Source: Streptomyces sp. LBL
GTDB taxonomy: Bacteria > Actinomycetota > Actinomycetes > Streptomycetales > Streptomycetaceae
Length of the DNA: 64,000 bases
Reading direction: 5' to 3'
Assembly: GCF_029893585.1 (NCBI RefSeq)
Contig: NZ_JARXYX010000011.1
Coordinates: forward strand, 62,001 to 126,000
Part shown: in pieces, positions 54,855 through 63,594 of the stretch
How positions within the stretch are numbered: position 1 is the first letter of the stretch
Layout: every line of letters begins with the position of its first letter
Notes under the pieces: model-generated
Seen by the model: only the letters and a program-made list of their open reading frames with translations
Database searches by the model: none
Told to the model about the DNA's origin: nothing
Program-made: the position numbers and the translations under genes

Positions 54855-54871
54855 ACCGTCCCTTCCCGGAT

Positions 54872-54889
54872 GGGTGTTCATGAACACCC
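54872..54889. promoter_or_regulatory. Perfect 18-bp palindrome upstream of the PBP gene
   Basis: GGGTGTTCATGAACACCC is fully symmetric and lies 60 bases before the penicillin-binding protein start. With no loop it is better read as a dimer-binding operator than a terminator. A weaker 13-base palindrome (ACGGTTGAACCGT) overlaps the GNAT stop at 54847-54859. The protein binding it is unknown. Confidence 0.55.
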
Positions 54890-54948
54890 GGTGAGAATCC
54901 CGACGGGCGGGAACGTTCCGCTTGCCCCCGTTCGTCTTTCCCAGCGGC

Positions 54949-56400
54949 ATGAACAAGACGATCAGGCGCGCCTCCGTCTTCACACTGCTGCTGGTGCTCG
55001 CCCTGCTGGTGAGGGCGACCTGGGTGCAGTTCTACGACGGCCAGGCGCTCGCGGACGACAAGGACAACCGGCGCAACGCGATCGAGACGTACGCGGCTCC
55101 GCTCGGGAACATCATCGTGGCCGGAAAGTCGATCACCGGTTCCACGGCGACGAAGGGCAGCGACCTCACGTACAAACGCACGTACCCGGACGGGCCGCTG
55201 TACGCGGCGGTCACGGGCTACGCCTCGCAGGCCTACGCGCCCACCCAGTTGGAGGGCATCTACCAGGATCTCCTCAACGGCACGGACAGCCGGCTGAAGA
55301 CCGTCATGGACACGGTCACCAACGAGCGTGCCGAGCCGGGCAACGTGGTGACCACGATCGACCCCGCTGTGCAGAAGGCGGCGTACGACGCGCTCGGTGA
55401 CAAGAAGGGCGCGGCCGTCGCGATCGACCCGAGCACCGGCAGGATTCTCGCCATCGTGTCGACGCCGTCGTACGACCCGACGGAGCTGACCGACGCCAAC
55501 ACCGCCGGGTCCGCCTGGCAGAAGCTCACCACGGACGCGGACAAGCCGCTGACCAACCGGGCGCTGCGCCAGCCGCTGCCGCCGGGCTCGACGTTCAAAC
55601 TGGTCGTGGCGGCGGCCGCGCTGGAGGACGGGCTGTACTCGTCGGTGGACGAGAGGACGGCCAGCCCGAACCCGTACAAACTGCCGCTGTCGAACGACGT
55701 GCTGTCGAACGAGAACCCGTCGGCGCCCTGTGAGAACGCCACGATCCGGGTGGCGCTCGAGTACTCCTGCAACAACGTCTTCGCGAAGATGGCCGTCGAC
55801 CTGGGCCAGGGCAAGGTCCGGGCGATGGCCGAGAAGTTCGGCTTCGACAACGCGACGCAGGACGTGCCGGTGCGCGCGTACGAGAGTGGTTACCCGAAGG
55901 ACATGGACAAGGCGCAGACGGCCCTCACCGGCATCGGCCAGTTCGATGTCACCGCCACCCCACTCCAGATGGCCATGGTGTCCGCCGCCATAGCCAACGG
56001 CGGCAAGCTGGTCTCGCCTCATATGGTGTCGGAGATCACCACCAGTGGTGACGACGTTCTGGAGAACTACGACGACGCCACCGACACCACGGAGGTCGTC
56101 AGCTCCTCGACCGCCGAGCAGTTGCAGTCGGCGATGCGGACGGTCGTCGAGGACGGCACGGGGACCAACGCGCGGATCTCCGGCGCGACGGTGGGCGGCA
56201 AGACGGGCACGGCCCAGCACGGCGAGAACAACAGCCAGACGCCGTACGCCTGGTTCACGTCCTACGGAAAGGCCGACGGCAAGGAGGTCGCCGTGGCGGT
56301 TCTCGTGGAGCAGTCGAACGCGGCACGGTCGGAGGTCAGCGGCAACGGGCTGGCCGCGCCGGTGGCCAAGGCGGTGATGGAGGCCGCGCTCGGGAGGTAG
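54949..56400 (+). CDS. Penicillin-binding protein (class B transpeptidase)
   Basis: 483 residues with an N-terminal membrane helix (VFTLLLVLALLVRATWVQFY). The penicillin-binding motifs are STFK (Ser214), SCN (Ser273) and KTGTAQ (Lys418). An N-terminal non-catalytic module (about 45-170, with PLGNIIVAGKSITGSTATKG) precedes the transpeptidase. It resembles the secondary PbpA-type enzymes of Streptomyces that act with SEDS proteins in wall synthesis. ATG 54949 starts MNKTIRRASV; the frame is open 27 bases more upstream. Confidence 0.94.
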   Translation: MNKTIRRASVFTLLLVLALLVRATWVQFYDGQALADDKDNRRNAIETYAAPLGNIIVAGKSITGSTATKGSDLTYKRTYPDGPLYAAVTGYASQAYAPTQLEGIYQDLLNGTDSRLKTVMDTVTNERAEPGNVVTTIDPAVQKAAYDALGDKKGAAVAIDPSTGRILAIVSTPSYDPTELTDANTAGSAWQKLTTDADKPLTNRALRQPLPPGSTFKLVVAAAALEDGLYSSVDERTASPNPYKLPLSNDVLSNENPSAPCENATIRVALEYSCNNVFAKMAVDLGQGKVRAMAEKFGFDNATQDVPVRAYESGYPKDMDKAQTALTGIGQFDVTATPLQMAMVSAAIANGGKLVSPHMVSEITTSGDDVLENYDDATDTTEVVSSSTAEQLQSAMRTVVEDGTGTNARISGATVGGKTGTAQHGENNSQTPYAWFTSYGKADGKEVAVAVLVEQSNAARSEVSGNGLAAPVAKAVMEAALGR

Positions 56401-56443
56401 GGCACCGTCGGGTCATTGACGTTTTCTCCGTGTGACGGCATCA

Positions 56444-56462
56444 GGGCCGACCCGGTCGGCCC
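56444..56462. terminator. 8-bp hairpin after the PBP gene
   Basis: GGGCCGAC (56444-56451) pairs perfectly with GTCGGCCC (56455-56462) around CCG. It lies 43 bases after the PBP stop and before the sigma-factor promoter region. Confidence 0.6.
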
Positions 56463-56615
56463 GCCACACGATGTTCGAAGAGCCGTACGAACAATGCGGC
56501 CATCGCTGCTACGCTTCCGGATCTCGTCCGGACCCCTCCGGGTCATCACATGTCAGACACATGACACGCACGGGCGCCCTGTGGGTGCCCGAGCCCCTGT
56601 GAGGAGAGGTCACCC

Positions 56616-57182
56616 GTGGGCACAGTCGTCGACGACGCCGCCTCCGCGGAGTTCCATGCCTTCTTCGAGCGTCACTACGCCGAACTCTCCCGACTCGCCC
56701 ATCTGCTGACGGGTGAGGCGGACGCAGCCGACGACCTGGCGGCGGACGCGCTCCTCGCGTTATGGCACCGCTGGGACCGGGTCCGCGCGGCCGACCATCC
56801 GGTGGCGTACGCGCGTGGAGTGGTCGCCAATCTGGCCCGCACCCGGATCCGCAGCGCGGTCCGCGAGCGACGGCGGGTGGCGCTGTTCTGGTCGCAGCGC
56901 GAGGAGAAGACCGAGAACCCGGACGTGGCGGGCGTGGTCGACGTGCAGGAGGCGTTACGCAGACTCCCGTTCCGCAAACGCGCCTGCGTGGTGCTGCGGC
57001 ACGCCTTCGACCTCTCGGAGAAGGACACCGCGCTCGCCCTGGGCATCTCGGTCGGTACGGTGAAGAGCCAGACCTCCAAGGGAATGGCCGAACTGCACCG
57101 GTCGCTCGGAACACAGGCGGTCCCGCGGCAGGTGCACGCGGCGATGGCACGCACCGGTGAGGCCGGAGGAAGGAACCGATGA
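56616..57182 (+). CDS. ECF RNA polymerase sigma factor (SigE-type) with two TTA codons
   Basis: 188 residues. Region 2 (about 10-75) reads FHAFFERHYAELSRLAHLLT and DLAADALLALWHRWDRVRAA; region 4 (about 113-165) reads VQEALRRLPFRKRACVVLRH and LSEKDTALALGISVGTVKSQ, which is the HTH. SigE-family group as I recall. GTG 56616 follows GAGGAGAGG. Codons 49 and 114 are TTA, so translation may depend on bldA tRNA. Its stop overlaps the next ATG. Confidence 0.92.
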   Translation: MGTVVDDAASAEFHAFFERHYAELSRLAHLLTGEADAADDLAADALLALWHRWDRVRAADHPVAYARGVVANLARTRIRSAVRERRRVALFWSQREEKTENPDVAGVVDVQEALRRLPFRKRACVVLRHAFDLSEKDTALALGISVGTVKSQTSKGMAELHRSLGTQAVPRQVHAAMARTGEAGGRNR

Positions 57183-58084
57183 CCATGCGGCGGGACGTGC
57201 ACGACGAGCTGCGCGCCCGGCTGCACGAGGCGGCCGGGGCCCACGAGCCCGACCCCGCGCGCATCCTGGCGCGGATCGAGCGCGGTATGACCGAGCAGAC
57301 CCGCACCGACGACCGGGCGACCCGTCCGCCCGTGTTCGGCTGGGTGCGGGTGGTGAGCGCCACGGCCGCGGTCGCCTGTGTGCTCGGTGTCGGCGGGTAC
57401 GCGGTCGCCTCGGCGGTGAAGGAGAAGGCTCCCGCGCGGCAGACGGTCGCCAAGTCGCCGCCTCCCGCCCCGGCACCGGACGCGACGACCGGGGCGCCCA
57501 TTTGGCCGGTGGAGCCGACGGACGGGACGGACGGGACGAAGGGGACGGCTGGAACGCCGGGCTCCCCGCAGGAAACCGGCAGGCCGAGCACGTCGCCCCC
57601 GCGGTCCCCGAGGTCCACCGCGACCGCGGCACCGCCCGCCTCCGGCACCGAGGACGGCCCGTTGTGGTCGGACGGTTCGGTCGACCCGCACAGCAACGAG
57701 TTCTGGGCGCAGAGCGACATCACCCTCAAGACCACCGAGAAACTCACCGCGCTCACGGTCGAGCTGAAGGTCAGGCAGACCGGCGGGGTCAGCTCGGCGG
57801 GCGCCTGGCGGTCCCTTCCCGAGGGCGACTTCACGGCGACGGTCACCGAGCGGGACGGCTTCCTCGTCTACACCTGGGTGCTCAGGACGGGCCGTACGGT
57901 GTGGCCGGGCGAGTGGGTGTTCGCGGGCCAGTACGACCACACCCGCGGCGGCCGGGACGCGACGAACGACGGCTACTCGGTCACCGCCACCGCGAGCGGC
58001 GAACAGCTGGCCGTGGCGGGCGACTTCGCCGCTCACGGAGACGGTGGGGAAGACGACGGGGAAGACGCCGCGGGCGACTCGTAG
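57179..58084 (+). CDS. Single-pass membrane protein, probable anti-sigma or sensor partner
   Basis: 301 residues. A cytoplasmic N-terminus (about 1-55, DPARILARIERGMTEQTRTD) resembles the start of anti-sigma factors, then one helix (about 57-79, VVSATAAVACVLGVGGYAVA). A Pro/Thr/Gly-rich linker and an extracellular beta-rich domain (about 170-290: FTATVTERDGFLVYTWVLRT) complete it. It overlaps the sigma gene by four bases (ATGA), so it likely binds or regulates that sigma factor. The extracellular part was not recognised. Confidence 0.7.
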   Translation: MTMRRDVHDELRARLHEAAGAHEPDPARILARIERGMTEQTRTDDRATRPPVFGWVRVVSATAAVACVLGVGGYAVASAVKEKAPARQTVAKSPPPAPAPDATTGAPIWPVEPTDGTDGTKGTAGTPGSPQETGRPSTSPPRSPRSTATAAPPASGTEDGPLWSDGSVDPHSNEFWAQSDITLKTTEKLTALTVELKVRQTGGVSSAGAWRSLPEGDFTATVTERDGFLVYTWVLRTGRTVWPGEWVFAGQYDHTRGGRDATNDGYSVTATASGEQLAVAGDFAAHGDGGEDDGEDAAGDS

Positions 58085-58147
58085 CAAAGCGACGAGGGCG
58101 ATCCCTCAAGAGACCGGAAGAAGTCGCCGCGGCCGAGCGAGAACGAT

Positions 58148-58158
58148 CGAAACTTTCG
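58148..58158. promoter_or_regulatory. CGAAACTTTCG palindromic operator upstream of the GH43 gene
   Basis: A perfect CGAAA-C-TTTCG palindrome lies 104 bases before the GH43 start. Streptomyces xylan- and arabinan-related genes carry conserved CGAAA-N-TTTCG boxes bound by LacI/ROK-type repressors. This suggests substrate-induced expression. Confidence 0.6.
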
Positions 58159-58261
58159 CCGGGTCTCGTCCCGCTCTCGCCGATTGACGCGCGGATTCCC
58201 ACTGGTGACACTCCGAGGCGCAACACTCAACAGAAACCCCCACGCTCCGACAGGATTGCCC

Positions 58262-60463
58262 ATGCGCCTACGAGCCGCGCTCCTCGCCTGTCTCACCCTT
58301 CTGCTCTCCCTCCTCGCGATACCCCCCAGCACCGCCCAGTCAGGAGCACCACCCGTGAAGCAACCCCAGTACGCCGGGTATCTCTTCGCCTACTTCACCG
58401 GTGAGGGCACCGCCGACGGCGAGCAGATCCGCTACGCCCTCAGCCGCGGCAACGACCCGCTGCACTGGCGTGAACTCAACGCGGGCAAGCCGGTCCTGAC
58501 GTCCACGACCGGGGAGAAGGGGCTGCGCGACCCGTTCGTGATCCGCTCCCCCAAGGGGGACAGGTTCTACCTGATCGCGACCGACCTGCGCATGTACCAG
58601 AACAGCAGCGGCAGCTGGGACGACGTCCAGCGGCACGGCAGCAGGTCGATCATGGTGTGGGAGTCGACGGATCTGGTCCACTGGACCGACCAGCGGCTGG
58701 TGAAGGTCTCCCCGGACAGCGCGGGCAACACCTGGGCCCCGGAAGCCTACTGGGACGACTCACTCGGTGAGTACGTCGTCTTCTGGGCGTCGAAGCTGTA
58801 CGCCGACGACGATCCCGGTCACACGGGATCGACGTACAACAAGATGCTGTACGCGACCACCAAGGACTTCCGCACCCTCAGCGAGCCGAAGGTCTGGAAC
58901 GACCCGGGCTACTCGGTCATCGACTCCACGGTCGTGAAGGACAAGGACACCTACTACCGGTACACCAAGGACGAGCGGGACCCCACCTCCAGCTCGCCCT
59001 GCGCCAAGTTCATCACCGGGCAGAAGTCCAAAAGCCTGACGTCGACGACGTACGACTCCGTCGCGGACTGCATCGGCAGCGGTGCGATGGAACGCGGTGA
59101 GGGGCCGACGGTCTTCAAGTCCAACACCGAGAACAAGTGGTATCTCTTCATCGACGAGTACGGCGGCCGCGGCTACGTCCCGTTCGAGACCACCGACCTC
59201 GACTCGGGCAAGTGGACCCCGTCCACCGACTACCAACTGCCCGCCAGCCCCCGGCACGGCACCGTCCTGCCGGTGACCCAGAAGGAGTACGACCGGCTGC
59301 TGTCCGCGTACCCGGTGAGTCCCACGTCGGTCGTGGACGCGACGGCCAAGGGACAGCAGGGGTACGCGATCACCACCGATGCCGCGTCCAAGGTGGTGCT
59401 GCCGATGGAGCCCGACGCGGACCTGCGCGGCCTCGCTCCGAAGATCCACGTGGGTGAGGGCGCGACCGTCAGTCCCAGGTCCGGTACCCGCCGGGACTTC
59501 CGCACGCCGCAGACGTACACCGTGACGGCCGCGGACGGGACGAAACGCACCTGGACGCTCAAGGCGGCGGTGACCCGAAGTCCCGTCCTGCCCGGCCTCA
59601 ACGCCGACCCCGATGTGCACTATCTGAACGGCGAGTACTGGATCTATCCGACGACGGACGGTTTCCAGGGCTGGAGCGGTACGCGGTTCAAGGCGTACTC
59701 GTCGAAGGACCTGGTCCACTGGAAGGACCACGGCGTGATCCTGGACCTCGGGCCGGACGTGGCCTGGGCGGACAAGAACGCGTGGGCGCCGGCGATCGCC
59801 GAACGCGACGGCACGTACTACTTCTACTTCTGTGCCGAGCAGCAGATCGGCGTGGCGGTGGCGGACTCCCCCGCCGGCCCCTTCAAGGACGCGCTGGGCA
59901 AGCCCCTGGTGGCGAAGGGCGGTGCGCTGAGCGGCCAGATGATCGACCCGGCGGTGTTCACGGACGACGACGGGACGTCGTATCTCTACTGGGGCAACGG
60001 GCACGGGTACGCGGTGCCGCTGAACGACGACATGGTCTCCTTCGACGCGACGAAGGTGAAGGACATCACCCCGGACGACTTCCGCGAGGGATCCTTCGTG
60101 ATCAAGCGGAAGGGCACGTACTACTTCATGTGGTCCGAGGACGACACCCGCAGCGAGAACTACCACGTCGCCTACGCGAGTGGACCGTCCCCGCTCGGCC
60201 CGTGGACCAAGCGGGGGACGATCCTGTCCAAGCGTCCCGACCACGGCATCCTCGGCACCGGCCACCACTCCGTGGTGAACGTCCCGGGCACCGACGACTG
60301 GTACGTCGTCTATCACCGGTTCGCCCTGAACGGTCCCGGCCGGCCGGGCGGCGACGGCATGCACCGCGAAACGACCATCGACCGCATGGAGTTCGCGGCG
60401 GACGGCACGATCAAGCCCGTGCTGCCGACGCTGGAGTCGGTGAGCCCCGTGCGTTCCGGCTGA
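58262..60463 (+). CDS. Secreted two-module glycoside hydrolase family 43 protein
   Basis: 733 residues with a signal peptide (LRAALLACLTLLLSLLAIPP, Ala-rich cleavage site near SGA). A first five-bladed-propeller-like module (about 35-355) contains LRDPFVIRSPKGDRFYLIAT and NTWAPEAYWDD. A small beta domain (YTVTAADGTKRTWTLKAAVT, about 390-440) follows, then a canonical GH43 (about 445-733): NADPDVHYLNGEYWIYPTTD, WAPAIAERDGTYYFYFCAE and GTGHHSVVNVPG. Likely an arabinofuranosidase or xylosidase; the first module may be a degenerate GH43. ATG 58262 chosen by the signal sequence. Confidence 0.9.
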   Translation: MRLRAALLACLTLLLSLLAIPPSTAQSGAPPVKQPQYAGYLFAYFTGEGTADGEQIRYALSRGNDPLHWRELNAGKPVLTSTTGEKGLRDPFVIRSPKGDRFYLIATDLRMYQNSSGSWDDVQRHGSRSIMVWESTDLVHWTDQRLVKVSPDSAGNTWAPEAYWDDSLGEYVVFWASKLYADDDPGHTGSTYNKMLYATTKDFRTLSEPKVWNDPGYSVIDSTVVKDKDTYYRYTKDERDPTSSSPCAKFITGQKSKSLTSTTYDSVADCIGSGAMERGEGPTVFKSNTENKWYLFIDEYGGRGYVPFETTDLDSGKWTPSTDYQLPASPRHGTVLPVTQKEYDRLLSAYPVSPTSVVDATAKGQQGYAITTDAASKVVLPMEPDADLRGLAPKIHVGEGATVSPRSGTRRDFRTPQTYTVTAADGTKRTWTLKAAVTRSPVLPGLNADPDVHYLNGEYWIYPTTDGFQGWSGTRFKAYSSKDLVHWKDHGVILDLGPDVAWADKNAWAPAIAERDGTYYFYFCAEQQIGVAVADSPAGPFKDALGKPLVAKGGALSGQMIDPAVFTDDDGTSYLYWGNGHGYAVPLNDDMVSFDATKVKDITPDDFREGSFVIKRKGTYYFMWSEDDTRSENYHVAYASGPSPLGPWTKRGTILSKRPDHGILGTGHHSVVNVPGTDDWYVVYHRFALNGPGRPGGDGMHRETTIDRMEFAADGTIKPVLPTLESVSPVRSG

Positions 60464-60553
60464 CCAGCTCGGAGGACGGAGTCGAGCCGGGTGACGGCGC
60501 CGCGGCGGCGGCGCCCGTCACGCACGTCAAGGGTCTCGCGCGCGAGGGGGTGG

Positions 60554-60583
60554 GGCCGGGGCGGAGTGGGATCCGCCCCGGCC
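60554..60583. terminator. Bidirectional 12-bp hairpin between GH43 and pectate lyase genes
   Basis: GGCCGGGGCGGA (60554-60565) pairs perfectly with TCCGCCCCGGCC (60572-60583) around a 6-base loop, between two convergent stops. Confidence 0.85.
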
Positions 60584-60597
60584 GGTTCGGGAGCGGG

Positions 60598-61929
60598 TCA
60601 GCGCAGGCGGCCGGCGCCCGCGCCGTGGTCGACGATCGCGGGGACCGCCCTGGTCCGGTCGACCTCGGTGCGCAGGGTCGGCGTCCAGCCCGCGCCGGAC
60701 CGGAGGGTCTCGCCGGGGATCTCCGCGTTGTGCACGGCGATCAGGTCGACGGGCTTGCCGTTGACCTGGTTGTCGGCGGCGGTGACCGGCGCCTCGCTCC
60801 ACTTCTTGAGGGCCTTCGCCGCGCTGACACCGGCGGGCAGCGTGAACGCGTTGTGCTCGGCGACGAGTTGGGACTCCTTGCCGATGCCGAAGCTGTAGGC
60901 GTAGTCGCCGTTCGCCACGAAGTGGTTGTTGTACGAGTCGACCTGCCCGAAGCGGACCCGGGGCGCGCGCTCGACCAGGTGCGAGAACAGGTTGTGGTGG
61001 AAGGTGACCTTGAGGTGCCCCCGGTCGCCCACCGCCGTGGACTCGCTGTCGCTGTTGCCGATCAGGATCGTCTTGTCGTGCTCGGTGAAGACGTTCCAGG
61101 AGGCGGTGACGTGGTCGGCGCCGCGGACGATGTCCAGTTCGCCGTCGTGCTGCTGGTAGAGCATCCCGAAGTAGGTCGGGGCCGCGCTGTCGGGGTGGCT
61201 GCCGTCGGTGAACGTGTTGTGGTCCAGCCACACATGCGTGGAGCCGTAGACCACGGCGGTGTCGTACTCGGAGTTCCAGTTGCCGGTGGAGCCGTCCGTC
61301 GGGTCCCACTGCGGGAAGCAGTCGACCGGGCTCTCGAAGGTGAGGTTGCGGACGATGACGTTGTCCACGGCCTTGATCTGGAGGCTGGCGCCCTTGAAGC
61401 CGGCGTTCCGGCCCACCCCGATGATCGTCGTGTTGGCGGGGACGTCGGCCTTGACGGTCTTGTCCTGGTCGGCGGCGGAGACGCGGCGCAGTCCCTCGGG
61501 GCTGTCGGCGGGCTCGGCGCTCAGGTCGGTGTCCAGGCCCCACTTCTCGGGCGAGTACTTCGCCAGATAGGCGTCGAAGTCGTAGCCCGGCGCGGCGAGC
61601 GCGGCGCAGCCCTCCGAGACCGCGTCGATCGTCCCCTTCACCTTGATGATCTTCGGCGCGCCGCCGCCGGCGGCGAGGGCGGCCTTGAACCCGGCCCAGG
61701 TCGTCACCGTGTAGACGTGCTCGGCGTCGGCAGCGGCGCCGCCGGTGGTCCCCGTCCCGTACGAGGCCCAGCCGTCGTGGGCGGCGAGGGTCTGCCGGGC
61801 CGGGTCACGGGGCGGGGCCGGGTGACGGGGGTGGGCCTGGGCGGCGGGGCCGACGGCCGTCAGCACGAGGGCGGCGCAACCCACCACGACGCTACTCGTG
61901 ACATGGGCATGCCATCTCGGTGTGTTCAT
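60598..61929 (-). CDS. Secreted pectate lyase (PL1)
   Basis: 443 residues with a Sec-type signal (about 1-32, SSVVVGCAALVLTAVGPAAQ). The parallel beta-helix carries DNVIVRNLTFESPVDCFPQW, HVWLDHNTFTDGSHP (calcium Asp and His) and FHHNLFSHLVERAPRVRFGQ (RxPxxR catalytic Arg). It cleaves polygalacturonate by beta-elimination outside the cell. GAGAGAGG precedes the ATG. Opposes the GH43 gene and shares the terminator. Confidence 0.94.
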   Translation of the reverse strand: MNTPRWHAHVTSSVVVGCAALVLTAVGPAAQAHPRHPAPPRDPARQTLAAHDGWASYGTGTTGGAAADAEHVYTVTTWAGFKAALAAGGGAPKIIKVKGTIDAVSEGCAALAAPGYDFDAYLAKYSPEKWGLDTDLSAEPADSPEGLRRVSAADQDKTVKADVPANTTIIGVGRNAGFKGASLQIKAVDNVIVRNLTFESPVDCFPQWDPTDGSTGNWNSEYDTAVVYGSTHVWLDHNTFTDGSHPDSAAPTYFGMLYQQHDGELDIVRGADHVTASWNVFTEHDKTILIGNSDSESTAVGDRGHLKVTFHHNLFSHLVERAPRVRFGQVDSYNNHFVANGDYAYSFGIGKESQLVAEHNAFTLPAGVSAAKALKKWSEAPVTAADNQVNGKPVDLIAVHNAEIPGETLRSGAGWTPTLRTEVDRTRAVPAIVDHGAGAGRLR

Positions 61930-62063
61930 TATGGGCCTCTCTCTTCCGGATCCGGGGTGGGTTACGCGGTGGTGACCTGTCTGCGGGTGAGGGACACGAC
62001 GGTGCCTTTCTCACCAGGCGTACCAACAGGCGTACGAAGAAAGGTGCTGAACGGTGTCTTCAA

Positions 62064-62141
62064 GTGGGGGTGCCCCGCGCCCCGGAAGGGCGCGGGGCGG
62101 TGCCTGATGTGCGACTGCCGCCGCGCGGGCGCGACCGGCTT
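62064..62141 (-). repeat. Streptomyces intergenic hairpin element (terminator-like)
   Basis: GCCCCGCGCCC (62072-62082) pairs with GGGCGCGGGGC (62088-62098) around CGGAA, followed by GCGACTGCCGCCGCGCGGGC (62111-62130) and GCGACC. From memory this combination is a common dispersed intergenic element of Streptomyces. It abuts the stop of the sugar-binding protein gene and may end that transcript. Confidence 0.7.
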
Positions 62142-63491
62142 CTAGTTTTTCCGGCCGTTCCACTCGGTCTGCGCCTTGTTCAACTGTTCGGCCAGCGTGT
62201 CCAGGAAGTCCTTCGCACTCATCTTCCCGAGCAGCACCTTCTGGAAGTTCGGCTCGTTGTCCGACTTCGAGATCGTGTTCCAGTCCGGCAGGTAGTACGG
62301 CAGCTGCACGATGGTGGTCGACCCGTCGGTCAACGCGTCCGCCGCCAGCTTCGTGGGCTCGGCCTTGGAGATCCACGCGTCCTTCGCCGCATCGGTGTTC
62401 GACGGCACTTGCCCCGCCGTCTCGTTGAACTTCGAGTTCTCCGCGCGCGAAGTGGCGAACTCGATGAACTTCCAGGCGGCTTCCTTGTTCTTGGAGTTCT
62501 TGAACAGCCCCATCCCGTCCACCGGGTTGGACACCTGGACCCGCTTGCCGCCCGGACCCGTCGGCTGCGGAATGCCGCGGAACTTGTCGGCGCCGAGTGC
62601 CTTCACATGGTCCTGGTAGGAGCCGAGGTTGTGGTTGAGCATTCCGATCGTGCCGGAGTCCCACTGGGCGACCATCTTGGTGAAGTCGTTGTTCAGGTCG
62701 GCGGCCGGCGTGACCTTCTTGTAGAGGGCCGCGTACTTCTCCAGCGCCGCCACGTTCTTCAGGTCGTTGACCGTGGTCTTCTCACGGCTCGCGTCCCAGA
62801 ACGACGTGATGCCGGACTGCCCGTACATCGCGTCCAGCGCCTGGGCGATGGAACCGGTGCCACCACGGATGGTGTAGCCGAACTTGTTCTTGCCCGCGTC
62901 GGTGAGCTTGTCCGCGGCGTCGTAGAACGTGTCCCAGGTGGTCGGCGCGTCCAGGCCGGCCTGCTTGAACAGGTCGGTCCGGTAGTAGAGGACACCGTTG
63001 TTGGCGGAGGTCGGGATCGAGTAGAGCGTGTCGTCCCGGCCGCCGGCCGCCTTCAGCGACTTGACCATGTCCTCGTTGAGCTTGCCGGCCAGGGAGGACT
63101 TGGCCACACGGCCGTCCAGCGGCTCCAGCGCGTTCTGCGCGGCGAACGACGCGATCATCGCGGCGCCGACACCGCCGACGTCCGGCAGACCCCCGCCCTG
63201 GATGGCGGTGTCGACCTTCGACTGGTACTCGGTGGAGGCGATCCCGACGTACTCGACCTTGATGTCCGGGTTCGCCTTCTCGAAGTCGGCGATGACCTCC
63301 TTCCAGATGTCGGTGCGCACACCGCCGTTGTTGTCCCAGAAGACGATCTTGCCGTCGCCGCTGCCCTCGGCGCCCTTGCCACCGCCCGAGCCGCTGCCGT
63401 CGTCACCGCAGGCGGTGGCGGTCAGCGCGAGGACGGAGCCCAGGGCGACGGCTATGGCGGCGCGCCTGCTTCTGCGGATGCTGATCTTCAT
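62142..63491 (-). CDS. Sugar ABC transporter substrate-binding lipoprotein
   Basis: 449 residues. The lipoprotein signal ends AVALGSVLALTATACGDDGS with Cys at about residue 28. Mature protein: KIVFWDNNGGVRTDIWKEVI, DFEKANPDIKVEYVGIASTE, GGLPDVGGVGAAMIASFA and VAQWDSGTIGMLNHNL match SBP family 1 (CUT1) proteins. Likely binds an oligosaccharide released by the neighbouring enzymes; no permease genes are in the window. ATG 63491 starts MKISIRRSRRAAI. Preceded by the xylosidase-like gene on the same strand. Confidence 0.92.
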   Translation of the reverse strand: MKISIRRSRRAAIAVALGSVLALTATACGDDGSGSGGGKGAEGSGDGKIVFWDNNGGVRTDIWKEVIADFEKANPDIKVEYVGIASTEYQSKVDTAIQGGGLPDVGGVGAAMIASFAAQNALEPLDGRVAKSSLAGKLNEDMVKSLKAAGGRDDTLYSIPTSANNGVLYYRTDLFKQAGLDAPTTWDTFYDAADKLTDAGKNKFGYTIRGGTGSIAQALDAMYGQSGITSFWDASREKTTVNDLKNVAALEKYAALYKKVTPAADLNNDFTKMVAQWDSGTIGMLNHNLGSYQDHVKALGADKFRGIPQPTGPGGKRVQVSNPVDGMGLFKNSKNKEAAWKFIEFATSRAENSKFNETAGQVPSNTDAAKDAWISKAEPTKLAADALTDGSTTIVQLPYYLPDWNTISKSDNEPNFQKVLLGKMSAKDFLDTLAEQLNKAQTEWNGRKN

Positions 63492-63542
63492 TGGTCGGCT
63501 CTCTTCTTCTGGATCCGGCGGAGCTACGAAATGGTGACGTGC

Positions 63543-63594
63543 GGTGCCGCGCGTCAGAGGGTGTTCAGAGGGTGGTGCCGTGCGTCAGAGCGTG
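63543..63594. repeat. 21-bp direct repeat overlapping the xylosidase-like stop codon
   Basis: GGTGCCGCGCGTCAGAGGGTG (63543-63563) and GGTGCCGTGCGTCAGAGCGTG (63574-63594) differ at two positions and are 31 bases apart. The second copy contains the stop of the gene at 63585, so the first looks like a duplication of the gene's 3' end. Confidence 0.75.
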
